Positions 8,391-17,372 are shown, numbered from the stretch's first letter. The stretch is DNA of 37,863 nt from CAVSWN01 sp046728115 (GCA_046728115.1 JBKPDW010000366.1:1-37863); one strand, 5' to 3'. Notes: a model not told the origin generated them from the letters alone. Program-made: numbers and translations.

Positions 8391-9953
8391 ATGGCAAAGC
8401 TTGATGTCACGCGCCGGAAGTTCATGTCTGATGTCGCGCTCACGGGCGCGGGCCTGACGATCGTTCCGCGTCATGTGCTCGGCCGAGGCCTTACGGCGCC
8501 AAGCGACCGGCTCAACGTCGCCGCCGTCGGCGTCGGCGGCCAGGGCCGCACCGACCTGGTCAACCTGGCCACGGAGAACATCGTCGCGCTGTGCGACGTC
8601 GACTGGGATTACGGCAATCGCGGATTTGCTGGACTCGACACCGACATCGCGAACACACAGGCCCGGTTGAATCGGCCTGCGGATCAGCCCGTGCTCGATG
8701 CGCAGGGTCGTCCCGAGCCGCCGCTGACGTCATTGGACCGCGAGCGGATGGCGAGTCAGATCGATCGAATGAAGCGGCTGAAGGACGAGCATCTCCCGCG
8801 AGCCGCCAGGTTCGACGACTATCGTCAGATGCTCGACAAGCAAAAGGACATCGAGGCGGTTGTCGTTGCCACGCCGGATCACATGCACGCCTCGATCGCG
8901 CTGGCGGCAATGGATCTGGGAAAGCACGTGTACGTGCAGAAGCCGCTCACGTGGTCGATTGCCGAGGCGCGGCAGCTCGCGCGCAAGGCCAAGAGCACGG
9001 GCGTCACCACGCAGATGGGCAATCAGGGCCACTCGTGGGACGATGCGCGGACCGCGGTGGAGTACGTCTGGGCCGGCGCGATCGGAGACGTGCGTGAGAT
9101 CCACGTCTGGACGAACCGACCGCTCGGCTATTGGCCGCAAGGTATTCCGCGGCCGGAAGTGCGGACTGCGCCGGCCAATGGATTCCGTTGGAACGGCCCT
9201 GGCATCGAGGCGCGTCTCGCGACGGCGATGGCGGGCAATTATCCCAAGCCGGAGTCGCTCGCGTGGGACTTGTTCCTGGGACCTGCGCCGCACGTCGACT
9301 ACCACCCGCTTTATCACCCATTCAACTGGCGCGGCTGGGTGGATTGGGGCGTCGGCGCCATCGGCGATATGGGCGCGCATCTGATCGACCATTCGGTATG
9401 GGCGCTCGATCTCGGCTTCCCGACGACGATCGAGACCGTGGCCACACCGTTCAACCGCGTCTGCTTTCCGCACGCGACGACGACGTTCTACGAATTCCCT
9501 GCCCGCGGCAACAAGCCTGCGGTCAAGCTGACGTGGTACGACGGCGGTCTGCTGCCACCCAAGCCAGTCGAACTGGGCGAAACCGAATTGAACAAGACGG
9601 GTGGAGCGCTCCTGGTCGGGACAAAAGGCAAGCTGATGCACGAGACGTACGGCAAGAATCCGCGCCTGCTGCCCGACTCGCTGCACAAGTCGTTCGGGAA
9701 ACCGACACAGAAGCTATCGCGGATTCCAAACGAAAATCACGAGATGAACTGGGCCGATGCCGTGAAAGGCAAAACGGCCGTGTCATGCCCATTCGAGTAC
9801 GCGGCGAAATTGACGGAAATCATGCTGCTCGGCGTCGTTGCCCTCCGCGCCGGGAAGAAGATCGAGTACGACGCGGTGAACATGCGCGTGAAGAACGTGC
9901 CTGCCGCGAATCAGTATCTGCAGCGGGAACCGAGATCGGGATGGACGCTTTGA
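8391..9953 (+). CDS. Tat-exported Gfo/Idh/MocA family oxidoreductase
   Basis: The product is 520 residues. It begins with a twin-arginine signal (TRRKFMSDVALTGAG), so the folded, nucleotide-loaded enzyme is probably exported. The Rossmann fold follows with LNVAAVGVGGQGR, ALCDVD, and VVVATPDHMHA; the catalytic-loop Lys is in VQKPLTWS, where the usual EKP is QKP. The C-terminal half carries GVGAIGDMGAHLIDH, the beta-sheet domain with the conserved His. It is larger than cytosolic relatives because of an insert after the first strands, which is typical of exported members. A GAGGAAG ribosome site precedes the ATG. These enzymes use tightly bound NAD(P) to oxidise or reduce sugar carbons. The upstream DUF1080 gene suggests a role in keto-glycoside turnover. 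Substrate unknown. Confidence 0.9.
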   Translation: MAKLDVTRRKFMSDVALTGAGLTIVPRHVLGRGLTAPSDRLNVAAVGVGGQGRTDLVNLATENIVALCDVDWDYGNRGFAGLDTDIANTQARLNRPADQPVLDAQGRPEPPLTSLDRERMASQIDRMKRLKDEHLPRAARFDDYRQMLDKQKDIEAVVVATPDHMHASIALAAMDLGKHVYVQKPLTWSIAEARQLARKAKSTGVTTQMGNQGHSWDDARTAVEYVWAGAIGDVREIHVWTNRPLGYWPQGIPRPEVRTAPANGFRWNGPGIEARLATAMAGNYPKPESLAWDLFLGPAPHVDYHPLYHPFNWRGWVDWGVGAIGDMGAHLIDHSVWALDLGFPTTIETVATPFNRVCFPHATTTFYEFPARGNKPAVKLTWYDGGLLPPKPVELGETELNKTGGALLVGTKGKLMHETYGKNPRLLPDSLHKSFGKPTQKLSRIPNENHEMNWADAVKGKTAVSCPFEYAAKLTEIMLLGVVALRAGKKIEYDAVNMRVKNVPAANQYLQREPRSGWTL

Positions 9954-10003
9954 TTGCCGATTGCGAATTGATGCTTGTGGTTGCGGATTGAAAATCTGTT
10001 CAT

Positions 10004-11236
10004 TCAGTCCGCCGTCCGCACTCGAAGATCCGCAGCAGCGTCGGCACTCTTGACTTCGGCGGTTCGGAAGAACATCGCAAACAGCGCCAGCACCAGCGCC
10101 GCCCCGACAGCCGGGACGAGCCAGATGCCGTGCCAGTCGTGGGCGTCCGCGCTGACGCGGAAGGCGTCGACAACACGTCCCGATACCCACGATCCGATGA
10201 ACATCCCGACGCCTAGCGTGACGAATGCAATGAACCCCTGTGCTGCGGCACGCAGGTCGGCGGGCGCCTGTTTGTCCACGTAGATCTGACCGGTCACGAA
10301 GAAAAAGTCGTAGCAGATCCCGTGGAGCAGGATGCCGGCATACAGCATCCACACCATCGCGGCGTTATCGCCGTACGCAAACAGCGCGTACCTGGTGGTC
10401 CACGCGGCCATGCCTACGAGCAGCATGTACTTCACCCCAAGTCGCCGGAAGAACCACGGCATCACGAGCATGAACCCGATCTCGGACATTTGGCCGAGCG
10501 TCATTTTTCCTGCTGCGTTGGCCACATGCAGCTCGTTCAGGAACGGGTTGGCGAACGCGTAGTAGAACTGCAGCGGGATGCAGACCAGAAACGAGCCCAT
10601 CACGAAGATCGTGAACGAACGATCGGCCAGCAGGCGGAGCGCGTCAAGGCCCAGCACGTCCCGCAAGCTCACGCGTCCCTTGGCCTGCGGTGGTGTGTGC
10701 GGCAGCGAGACGCAGAACAAGCCGAGGATGACCGAGGCGGCCCCGGCGAGACGCAGCGGCATCGCAGTCGCTTCCAGACCGAGCGTGCCGATGATCAGCC
10801 CGGCGACAATCCAGCCAATCGTGCCGAGCACGCGAATGGGCGGAAACTCGCGGCCCGGATCCTGCATCTGATGAAAGGAGATCGAGTTGCTCAGCGCGAG
10901 CGTCGGCATGTAGCAGAGCGTGTACACGAGCAGAATGCCGTAAAAGGCGCCGAAGGTAGTCTGCATCGATGCAAGGAAGAGCACGACGCCGCCCAGGACG
11001 TGAAGCGCCGCGAGGATGCGCTCTGTCGCGAGGAAGCGATCGGCCACCATCCCGACGAAGAAGGGCGAGATCATCGCCGCCAACGCCGTTGTACCGGCGG
11101 CCAGGCCGATTTGCTCGCCCGAAAAGTGCAGCGTCGCCCCGAGCCACGTCCCCATCGTCACGTACCACGCGCCCCACACGAAGTACTGCAGGAACATCAA
11201 TACGGACAGCTTCACGCGCGTGACTGGCGTCATCAT
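10004..11236 (-). CDS. MFS transporter, NupG-like nucleoside/sugar symporter
   Basis: This is a 410-residue transporter with about 12 hydrophobic segments, starting LSVLMFLQYFVWGAWYVTMGTWLG, typical of the nucleoside:H+ symporter (NupG) branch of the major facilitator family. GMVADRF fits the loop 2-3 motif, and FPPIRVLGTIGWIVAGL marks transmembrane segment 5. Related acidobacterial and Bacteroidetes genes often sit with Gfo/Idh/MocA genes and likely import sugars or sugar derivatives rather than nucleosides. It is the last gene of the leftward operon that begins with the cytochrome c gene, starting 59 bases after the Gfo/Idh/MocA stop. Family assignment is firm; the substrate is inferred only from neighbours. 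Confidence 0.88.
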   Translation of the reverse strand: MMTPVTRVKLSVLMFLQYFVWGAWYVTMGTWLGATLHFSGEQIGLAAGTTALAAMISPFFVGMVADRFLATERILAALHVLGGVVLFLASMQTTFGAFYGILLVYTLCYMPTLALSNSISFHQMQDPGREFPPIRVLGTIGWIVAGLIIGTLGLEATAMPLRLAGAASVILGLFCVSLPHTPPQAKGRVSLRDVLGLDALRLLADRSFTIFVMGSFLVCIPLQFYYAFANPFLNELHVANAAGKMTLGQMSEIGFMLVMPWFFRRLGVKYMLLVGMAAWTTRYALFAYGDNAAMVWMLYAGILLHGICYDFFFVTGQIYVDKQAPADLRAAAQGFIAFVTLGVGMFIGSWVSGRVVDAFRVSADAHDWHGIWLVPAVGAALVLALFAMFFRTAEVKSADAAADLRVRTAD

Positions 11237-11295
11237 CGCTTCTCTTCCCCACGTGTCTCAAACACAACCCCGGTGCCGGACCCCTGTTGGGTCCG

Positions 11296-12489
11296 TCACG
11301 ATCGAAAAATGGGCGCGGCGCCTTTTTCGACGGTTTCGCGAACCGCGGTCCAGACGCCACCGCGCCGATGGCTCTCGAGCACGGCGTCCACGAACCGGGC
11401 CGCGTGATACCCGTCTTCAAACGTCGCGAACGCCGGCGGACGCGGATCATCCGAGCGCCCGCCATCCGCAATGCACGTGTAAATATCGCCCATTACGTTG
11501 CGGAATGCATCCGCCCACGCCTCCTGATGTCCTCCGGGCAGACGCGCATATGGTTGCGCGCCGGGCAGAAGCAACCCGGGATCTTTCGGCAGCACCGAGT
11601 TGGCAACGTCGCGCCGGCCGATCCACAGTTCGTTCTGCCTTTCCTGGACCCAGCGCAATGACGCGCGCGCGCCGCTCACCTCGAACCAGAGGTCGTTCTT
11701 GTGTCCTGCGCAAACCTGTCCCACCGTCATCGTGCCCTTCGCGCCGCCAGCAAATCGGACGAGCACGGTCGCCAGATCCTCGCTTCGCATCGTGAACGGC
11801 TCAACGCGATCGCTCGATCCGTGGCCGAAGGCCTCGGTCGACTGCGCCGGTTTCAGGCGCGTGCCGACGACGGTCGTGAGATCCGCCAGCACTTCGACGA
11901 TCGGCTGACCGATGACATGCTGAACGAGATCGAACCAGTGCGATCCGATGTCGGCGACGGCGGAACTCTCTCCGCCTTTCTCGGGCTCGAGCCTCCACGA
12001 GAAATCGGTCGCTTCGAGAAGCCAGTCCTGGAGATATTCACCGTGGACGAAATGGACCGGCCCGAGGTCGCCGCGCGCGATCATCTCGCGTGCCTGCTGG
12101 ACGAGCGGGTTGCCCCGGTAGTTGAACGTGACGGCGTGGACCACGCCGGCCGTCTCGGCCGCACGCCACAGATCGAGCGCCTCCGTGGCGTTCATCGCCA
12201 GCGGCTTGTCGGAGACGACATGTTTACGCCGTTCGAGCGCGGCCCTGATCACGGCAGCGTGGAGATGGTTGGGTGTCGTGACGTGCACGACATCGATATC
12301 TGGATCAGCAATCAGCTGCTCGTACGCGCCATAGGCCTTCGGCACGCCCAACGCCTCGGCCTTGGCCCGTGCGGACGCGTCGGTGCTCGCTGCGATGGCC
12401 ACGACGTCGACGAACCCGAGCCGCCGGACCGCGTCGACGTGATGAGCGCCGACGAATCCTGGGCCGACAAGGCCCATGCGGAGGCTCAT
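11296..12489 (-). CDS. Cytosolic Gfo/Idh/MocA family oxidoreductase
   Basis: The product is about 397 residues from the ATG at 12489. No signal peptide is present, unlike the other family member in this window. The Rossmann fold has MGLVGPGFVGAHH, VVAIAAST, and VVHVTTPNHLHA; the catalytic Lys lies in SDKPLAMN. The C-terminal domain has the family HSxW-like position in ADIGSHWFDL. The start overlaps the stop of the preceding isomerase gene as ATGA, which implies translational coupling and supports this start over an upstream in-frame GTG/ATG. It probably oxidises or reduces a sugar or keto-sugar in the cytoplasm, acting together with the isomerase/epimerase. The precise substrate cannot be read. 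Confidence 0.92.
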   Translation of the reverse strand: MSLRMGLVGPGFVGAHHVDAVRRLGFVDVVAIAASTDASARAKAEALGVPKAYGAYEQLIADPDIDVVHVTTPNHLHAAVIRAALERRKHVVSDKPLAMNATEALDLWRAAETAGVVHAVTFNYRGNPLVQQAREMIARGDLGPVHFVHGEYLQDWLLEATDFSWRLEPEKGGESSAVADIGSHWFDLVQHVIGQPIVEVLADLTTVVGTRLKPAQSTEAFGHGSSDRVEPFTMRSEDLATVLVRFAGGAKGTMTVGQVCAGHKNDLWFEVSGARASLRWVQERQNELWIGRRDVANSVLPKDPGLLLPGAQPYARLPGGHQEAWADAFRNVMGDIYTCIADGGRSDDPRPPAFATFEDGYHAARFVDAVLESHRRGGVWTAVRETVEKGAAPIFRS

Positions 12490-13409
12490 GCGAGCGCCGC
12501 TCTCGCGTACGCGAAGCATGTCTTGACTTCCTCTACCGGACTGCCCTGCCCTTTGTACTCGTACTCGATGTAGGCACGGATCGGCCACTTTTCGCGTTTG
12601 AGAAGCTGGAGGACGTCTCGAATCGGCGTCTCGCCGCGTCCCCACGCCACGTTGTCGCCCTGATTCTTACGACGATCTTTGAGATGCAGGTTCGTGATGT
12701 CCGCGTGGTGTTCGCGGATGTAGGCGATTGGATCGTAGTTCGCAGCGGTGAAATGGCCGATATCGAGATTCACCTTGAAATGCTTCGACATCTTCATCGC
12801 GGCCGCAAAGCTCTCTGGCGTGGCGAACTCGTTTGGATCGGTCACGTTCGAGTGTCCGTGCATCGCGACGATCATCTTGTGCCTGTCGGCGAACGGCGCG
12901 ATGCGCCGCGCCACGTCGACCGTCGTCGACGCCGTGATGATCTCGGCACCGAGCGCCTTCGTCATCTCGAAGCCGCGATCGATCTCGGCGTCGGTGAAAT
13001 CGGCATGCGCACTGTAGTTGTACGCGTAAACCGTCATGCCGGCCTTCCGAAACCGGTTGCCGATGTCGCGAAAGCGGTCGAGCGGTGTCTCGAGTCGCCA
13101 CTTTCTCAGATCCTCGCGGGCCTTGATCGCTTCGGGTGACGGCGGATCGCCGCGCCGGCCGCGCGCGCCCGCGTTGAACTGCGGCTCTGCCTGTGGAGCG
13201 AACAGCTCGCACTCGACGAGCTCGCACTCCTGCATTGCCTTGATGACGGAATCGACCGCATCGCCGCCGGGCGTGCGCGGCAAATCGCGAAAACTGTACG
13301 TCTGCACGCCAAGCCGGACACCGTTCACGACCGGGTTGGCGCCGTCGGCATGGCGCGCGAAGGCGAGGCTCGACAGCGCCAGCATGTTGAATTCGCGTCG
13401 GGTCAGCAT
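12486..13409 (-). CDS. Tat-signal sugar phosphate isomerase/epimerase-like TIM barrel
   Basis: This is a 307-residue protein of the AP endonuclease 2/xylose isomerase-like barrel family. The N-terminus MLTRREFNMLALSSLAF is a Tat-type signal, so it is likely periplasmic. The barrel begins VRLGVQTYSFRD; metal-ligand candidates are Glu in ELVECELF, Glu/Asp around ADFTDAEID, His in AMHGHSN, Asp-His in LDIGHF, His in LHLKDR, and the terminal Glu in YIEYEY. These follow the usual order. Family members isomerise or epimerise sugars, and some act on 3-keto-sugars by elimination or epimerisation. It lies 22 bases after the PQQ dehydrogenase stop and overlaps the next gene by ATGA, so it belongs to the same operon. 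Confidence 0.87.
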   Translation of the reverse strand: MLTRREFNMLALSSLAFARHADGANPVVNGVRLGVQTYSFRDLPRTPGGDAVDSVIKAMQECELVECELFAPQAEPQFNAGARGRRGDPPSPEAIKAREDLRKWRLETPLDRFRDIGNRFRKAGMTVYAYNYSAHADFTDAEIDRGFEMTKALGAEIITASTTVDVARRIAPFADRHKMIVAMHGHSNVTDPNEFATPESFAAAMKMSKHFKVNLDIGHFTAANYDPIAYIREHHADITNLHLKDRRKNQGDNVAWGRGETPIRDVLQLLKREKWPIRAYIEYEYKGQGSPVEEVKTCFAYARAALA

Positions 13410-13431
13410 TTGTGGCTCCTGTTCCAGTCGA

Positions 13432-15132
13432 TCACGGGTTCACCGTAAACGCGTAGAGGGTGTCTCCTGCGGCGCTCAGAATGTATTGACGCCCATCCAC
13501 CAGGTAGGTCTGCGGAGCATTCGTAACCCGCCCGATCCCGACATGCCACAGCAGTTTGCCGGTTGCGGGATCGAACGCCACGAGGTTGCCGGAGGGATCG
13601 CCACCAAACAACAACCCCCCGGCGGTCGTCAGCACGCCGCTTGGCGCGCTCGCACTGCCGGTCGTTCGATACTTGTGTTTCCACACCATCGCTCCGGTCC
13701 TGTAATCGATCGCCGACATGTAACTCGTCGTCGCTCCCAGTCCGATTTCTTCCTTGCCGCCGAGGCCCATCGCTCCACGAGGATCCGTTTCCGTCAGGTA
13801 GTACATCGCGTACGACTCGACCGTCGGAACATAGAGGAGCCCGGTCTCTGGACTGAACGCCGCCGGCGGCCAATTCGTGGCACCGCCGTTGGCCGACGAG
13901 ATGAGCGCGCCACCGACGTGGTGGTCCTTGGCCGGATCGCGCACCGGCTGTCCCTTGGCGTTGATCTCGTTCGCCCAGTTCACCGTGTCGGAGAACCGGG
14001 TCGTGACCAATCGCTCTCCGGTTGTTCGATCGAGTGTGAAGTAATAGCCGTTCCGGCTTGCCGTCAGCACCAGCTTTCGCGGGTTGCCCCGGAATTCGGC
14101 ATCAACAAGAACGGGCGTCTGCGCCGAATCCCAGTCGTGCGTGTCGTGAGGCGACGTCTGGTAGTACCAGGCCATCTTGCCGGTGTCGACATTGACGGCA
14201 ACGATCGCGCACGTAAACAGGTTGTCGCCTTCCCCCCGTGTCTGCGATGTGTACGCCGGCGTTGGATTGCCCGTCCCGAAGATGTAGAGATGCGTATCGG
14301 GATCGTAAGCGCCCGGCAGCCACGGATGTCCGCCACCGTGCCGTGCAGCGTCGAGCGTTTTCCAGGTTTCAAGCCCCGGATCGCCGGGATTCATCGGCAC
14401 CGTGTAAAACCGCCACTGCTCGTTGCCGCTCTCCGGATCGAACGACATCAGGTACCCGGGCGAATCGAGATCGTTGCCGGTGCCGACGATGATGTGATTC
14501 CCCACGGTGACAGGCGCAGAGGTAAGGAAGTATTGCTGCGCGAAGCTCGCGACCTCCTTGTGGAAGCGCTCCTTGCCCGTGCGCGCATCGAGGGAGACGA
14601 AGTAGTCGTCCGGCGTCACAAAAAACAAGTAGTTGCCCCACATCGCGGCGCCACGGTTGCCGATGTGCGTCCCGCCCTTCGTCCGCCAGAAGTAGTGCCA
14701 GAGCGTGTGGCCGTCATGTGCGTCCAGCGCCCACACGTTGTCCGGCGCGGTCACGTACAGCACGTCGTTAACCGCGAGAATCGCGCCTTTGATCGTGACG
14801 CCGCCGGCCGCGACGACGTCCCCGGTGCCTTCGCCGCCCACGATGGTCGGTGCCGCGCCGGGCGGCCCGGGCGCGAAGGTGGCACCGCCAGCTGATCCAC
14901 CGGTAAGCCTTGCCACCCAGGCGAGGGCGAGGTGCTTGATGTTCGACTGATCGATCTGCTTGAGTGAGCTGTAGCGGCGGCCGGTGTAGTCGCCCGAATA
15001 GGTTGGCCACGATGCCGCAAGCGGCTTCAGGATATCGGAGGGATCGAGCCCTCCACTCTGACCCAGGATCGCGACGGGCAGAATCGTCAGCGCCAGTGTG
15101 ATCGCGAAGGAACGGGACACATGGTGATCCAC
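13432..15132 (-). CDS. PQQ-dependent alcohol dehydrogenase, methanol/ethanol family
   Basis: This is a periplasmic eight-bladed quinoprotein of about 566 residues with a signal sequence (FAITLALTILPVAILGQ). Typical landmarks are SGDYTGRRYSSLKQID, WALDAHDG, FVSLDARTGKE, FGTGNPTPAY and SPHDTHDWD. In the last motif the catalytic Asp is followed two residues later by another Asp (D339 and D341 counted from the GTG at 15150). That pattern is typical of lanthanide-binding enzymes. The vicinal Cys pair of methanol dehydrogenases is missing; IGNRGAAMW stands there. I place the start at GTG 15132 because GGGAGGAA lies six bases upstream; a GTG at 15150 that overlaps the cytochrome stop is possible. 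Its electrons probably pass to the diheme cytochrome encoded just upstream. Confidence 0.9.
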   Translation of the reverse strand: MDHHVSRSFAITLALTILPVAILGQSGGLDPSDILKPLAASWPTYSGDYTGRRYSSLKQIDQSNIKHLALAWVARLTGGSAGGATFAPGPPGAAPTIVGGEGTGDVVAAGGVTIKGAILAVNDVLYVTAPDNVWALDAHDGHTLWHYFWRTKGGTHIGNRGAAMWGNYLFFVTPDDYFVSLDARTGKERFHKEVASFAQQYFLTSAPVTVGNHIIVGTGNDLDSPGYLMSFDPESGNEQWRFYTVPMNPGDPGLETWKTLDAARHGGGHPWLPGAYDPDTHLYIFGTGNPTPAYTSQTRGEGDNLFTCAIVAVNVDTGKMAWYYQTSPHDTHDWDSAQTPVLVDAEFRGNPRKLVLTASRNGYYFTLDRTTGERLVTTRFSDTVNWANEINAKGQPVRDPAKDHHVGGALISSANGGATNWPPAAFSPETGLLYVPTVESYAMYYLTETDPRGAMGLGGKEEIGLGATTSYMSAIDYRTGAMVWKHKYRTTGSASAPSGVLTTAGGLLFGGDPSGNLVAFDPATGKLLWHVGIGRVTNAPQTYLVDGRQYILSAAGDTLYAFTVNP

Positions 15133-15146
15133 TACGTGTTCCTCCC

Positions 15147-16013
15147 TCACTTCAATGTCATCAGATACGCCGTGACGTTGTGAATGTCCTTGTCGGTGTA
15201 CACGCGCAACAGGTCGCGATGTCCCTGGAGAGGATCCTGGATTTCCACTTTCGGCATGTCCCCTTCGATTCGAAACGACCGGTGCGTTCCGGCGGCGGTC
15301 ACAATCGATACCGTAAAGTCGTCAATCCGTTCGAGCTGGCCCTGCACCTTCTCGCCAGACTGCAGTGTGACAATCACCGTCGCCGGACGCGCACTGACCG
15401 GTGGCCGGCTGCCACGTCCTCCGCCGCTGCCAGGCATCAACCATGTCTGCTGCAATTGCTTTTCGTCGGCGATCTTCGTGGCGAGACCGCTGAGATCGCC
15501 AGTCGGTGAATGGCACGACGAGCAGCGCGCTGCGAAGAACGTGTCGCCGGCCTTCGCGTCTCCGACGAGGATGCTCGGCGGCTTCCGGCGAGATTCGTCG
15601 TATCCGCCCACCTTGAACGAGTGGATGAACAACGCCATGTCGGCGATCTGATCCGTCGAGAATGCGAATTTCGGCATTCCGCGGTCGACGCGCCCGTTCT
15701 GCACGATGGGCGCAATCAGCTCGCCGTGCTGGTCGTCGAGCACGATTCCCGATCGGAGCAGACTCGGGCCACTGTCGCCGCCACGCGTATCCGGCCCGTG
15801 GCAGAACGCGCAGTTCGTGTTGTACAAGGCCCGGCCCCGCTCGAGCATCTGCGGATCAGCCGGCGGTCGCTCAGGATAGGCGTCGCGAGGCGACGTGATG
15901 GCAGTTCCGCGACCGCGGCCGCCGCCCTGCGATGCCGGGGGTTGCGCATGCAGAGTGAGCGCGCCAACCGCAACCAACAAGGCAACTTCGAGGCGAGCAG
16001 ACAACTGTTTCAC
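15147..16013 (-). CDS. Diheme cytochrome c
   Basis: The product is 288 residues, exported by an N-terminal signal (LEVALLVAVGALTLHAQ). It carries two heme-attachment motifs: CAFCH at about 68-72 and CSSCH at about 164-168, the first followed by a possible axial Met in RGMPKF. The C-terminal segment (VIVTLQSGEKVQGQLERIDDF and onward) looks like a small beta-barrel domain often fused to such cytochromes; its role is unclear. It begins with GTG, with GAGG close before. As first gene of the operon it is probably the electron acceptor of the PQQ dehydrogenase, which starts at its stop codon. Divergent LacI-type regulation is likely from the shared upstream region. Confidence 0.92.
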   Translation of the reverse strand: MKQLSARLEVALLVAVGALTLHAQPPASQGGGRGRGTAITSPRDAYPERPPADPQMLERGRALYNTNCAFCHGPDTRGGDSGPSLLRSGIVLDDQHGELIAPIVQNGRVDRGMPKFAFSTDQIADMALFIHSFKVGGYDESRRKPPSILVGDAKAGDTFFAARCSSCHSPTGDLSGLATKIADEKQLQQTWLMPGSGGGRGSRPPVSARPATVIVTLQSGEKVQGQLERIDDFTVSIVTAAGTHRSFRIEGDMPKVEIQDPLQGHRDLLRVYTDKDIHNVTAYLMTLK

Positions 16014-16349
16014 TTTACCTCGCTCGTTCCTGGTAGAGCATACGCCACATACACACTACCGGAATCGGAAGATCCGGCCCGCCTCGGCTGGGTTCTGCCG
16101 CCGCAGGAACGACGATGAATTGGCGAGCGTCGATGCTCGCGTGTCGCTCGTGCACCGTTCAGAAAACGGGATCAGCGTTTGCGACTTTTGGCACGTCGCG
16201 CAATCGCGCAAAGGGATCTGGTCGAATCGAACGCCCTGAGACCCACCCGCGCAGCGTAAGGGGGTTTCCTGCGAATGTAATCGGTTACACGACGCCGCAT
16301 ACTAGCAACGTCTCCGCGCGCGCGCGCAAGCGGTATGATGCCCTCGGCA
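16014..16349. promoter_or_regulatory. Divergent control region of the PQQ operon and lacI-type gene
   Basis: About 335 bases separate the start of the leftward cytochrome-PQQ operon from the rightward LacI-family gene. It contains the LacI-family operator described separately and a possible weak -10 (CATACT, 16298-16303) for the regulator. No gene was found in it; the open frames here lack any recognisable protein pattern. On the operon side GGTAG and CTACC flank a TATGCT hexamer about 30 bases before the cytochrome GTG, which may be its promoter. Confidence 0.5.
16276..16289. promoter_or_regulatory. LacI-family operator TGTAATCGGTTACA
   Basis: This 14-base site is an inverted repeat, TGTAA-TCGG-TTACA, and has the central CG preferred by LacI/GalR proteins (TGTAANCGNTTACA pattern). 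It lies about 60 bases before the lacI-type start and about 260 bases before the cytochrome start. It is the expected place for autoregulation, and possibly for control of the divergent operon. The match is seen directly; which protein binds is inferred. Confidence 0.8.
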
Positions 16350-17372
16350 ATGCCGAATATTTACGAGGTGGCTCGCCGCGCCGGCGTCTCGACGGCCACC
16401 GTCTCCCGCGTGCTCAGCCAGCCCGCCGTCGTATCGCCGGCCACTCGGCACAGGGTGCTCCGGGCCGTCGAGCGCCTCGGCTACGAGCCTAACGCCGCCG
16501 CCAAGAATCTGCGCACACTCCGGACGGCTAAGCTGCTCGTGACCGTTCCCGACATCTCCAATCCCTTTTTCTCGTTGATTCTTCGCGGTATTGAAGACGC
16601 GGCTCAGCGCGAAGGCTACTCGGTGCTGCTCGGCGACACTCAGCACGAAGGGCAACGCGAAGAACGCTACGCCCTGATGCTCAAGCGCAAGGAGGCCGAC
16701 GGCCTGATCTTCCTCGGGCACCGGTTGCCCCGGCACGCCGCGGAACTCGTCCGCGCGATGGCCCCGCGGTGCGCACCCGTCGTGAACGGCTGCGAGTTCA
16801 ATCCCAGTCTCGGCATCCCGAGCGTACACATCGACAACGCCACGGCGGCGTCGGACGCCATGGACCATCTGTACCGCCTCGGCCACCGCCGGATCGGTCT
16901 CGTCACGGGGCCGCTCATCTCACCGCTCAGCCGCGATCGCCTGAGCGGCGCGACAGCCCGCGCCAAACAGGCGCGCGCGCAGCGCGACATGATCGTCATG
17001 CACGGCGATTTCTCAATCGAGTCGGGTCTGGTCGCAGCCGAGCGGCTGCTCGGCCGCCGCGATCCACCTTCCGCGATTTTCTGTTTCAACGACGAGATGG
17101 CGATGGGCGTGCTCGAAACGGCGCGGCGACACCGCGTCTGCGTACCCGACGATCTCTCCGTCGTCGGGTTCGACGACATCAGGTTCGCACGCTACACTCA
17201 CCCACCGCTGACGACGGTCGCGCAGCCGATGCGAGCCCTCGGCGAGGGCACCGTGCGCCTGCTGCTGCAGATTCTAAAGGGGGACGGGACGACCTCGCCC
17301 GAATCGGTGACGCTGCCGCATACGCTGACCGTGCGATCGAGCACCGCGCCGCCGGGTCGGCTCGGCAGGTGA
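16350..17372 (+). CDS. LacI family transcriptional regulator
   Basis: The product is about 340 residues. The N-terminal helix-turn-helix reads NIYEVARRAGVSTATVSRVLS, the standard LacI DNA-binding head, with the hinge region PNAAAKNLRTLRT. The rest is a periplasmic-binding-like sensor domain: LLVTVPDISNPFFS, then ADGLIFLGH, HRRIGLVTGP, AIFCFNDEMAMG and LSVVGFDDIRFARYTHPPLTT. I take the ATG at 16350 because the head begins right there; ATGs at 16335 and 16338 are in frame. The effector is probably a sugar or sugar derivative handled by the divergent PQQ-isomerase-MFS operon. A matching operator lies just upstream. Confidence 0.94.
   Translation: MPNIYEVARRAGVSTATVSRVLSQPAVVSPATRHRVLRAVERLGYEPNAAAKNLRTLRTAKLLVTVPDISNPFFSLILRGIEDAAQREGYSVLLGDTQHEGQREERYALMLKRKEADGLIFLGHRLPRHAAELVRAMAPRCAPVVNGCEFNPSLGIPSVHIDNATAASDAMDHLYRLGHRRIGLVTGPLISPLSRDRLSGATARAKQARAQRDMIVMHGDFSIESGLVAAERLLGRRDPPSAIFCFNDEMAMGVLETARRHRVCVPDDLSVVGFDDIRFARYTHPPLTTVAQPMRALGEGTVRLLLQILKGDGTTSPESVTLPHTLTVRSSTAPPGRLGR

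Noticed and set aside
9954..10003. GATTGC-type short repeats after the Tat-exported Gfo/Idh/MocA gene
   Set aside because: A few degenerate copies in a 50-base gap; too little to call a repeat element.
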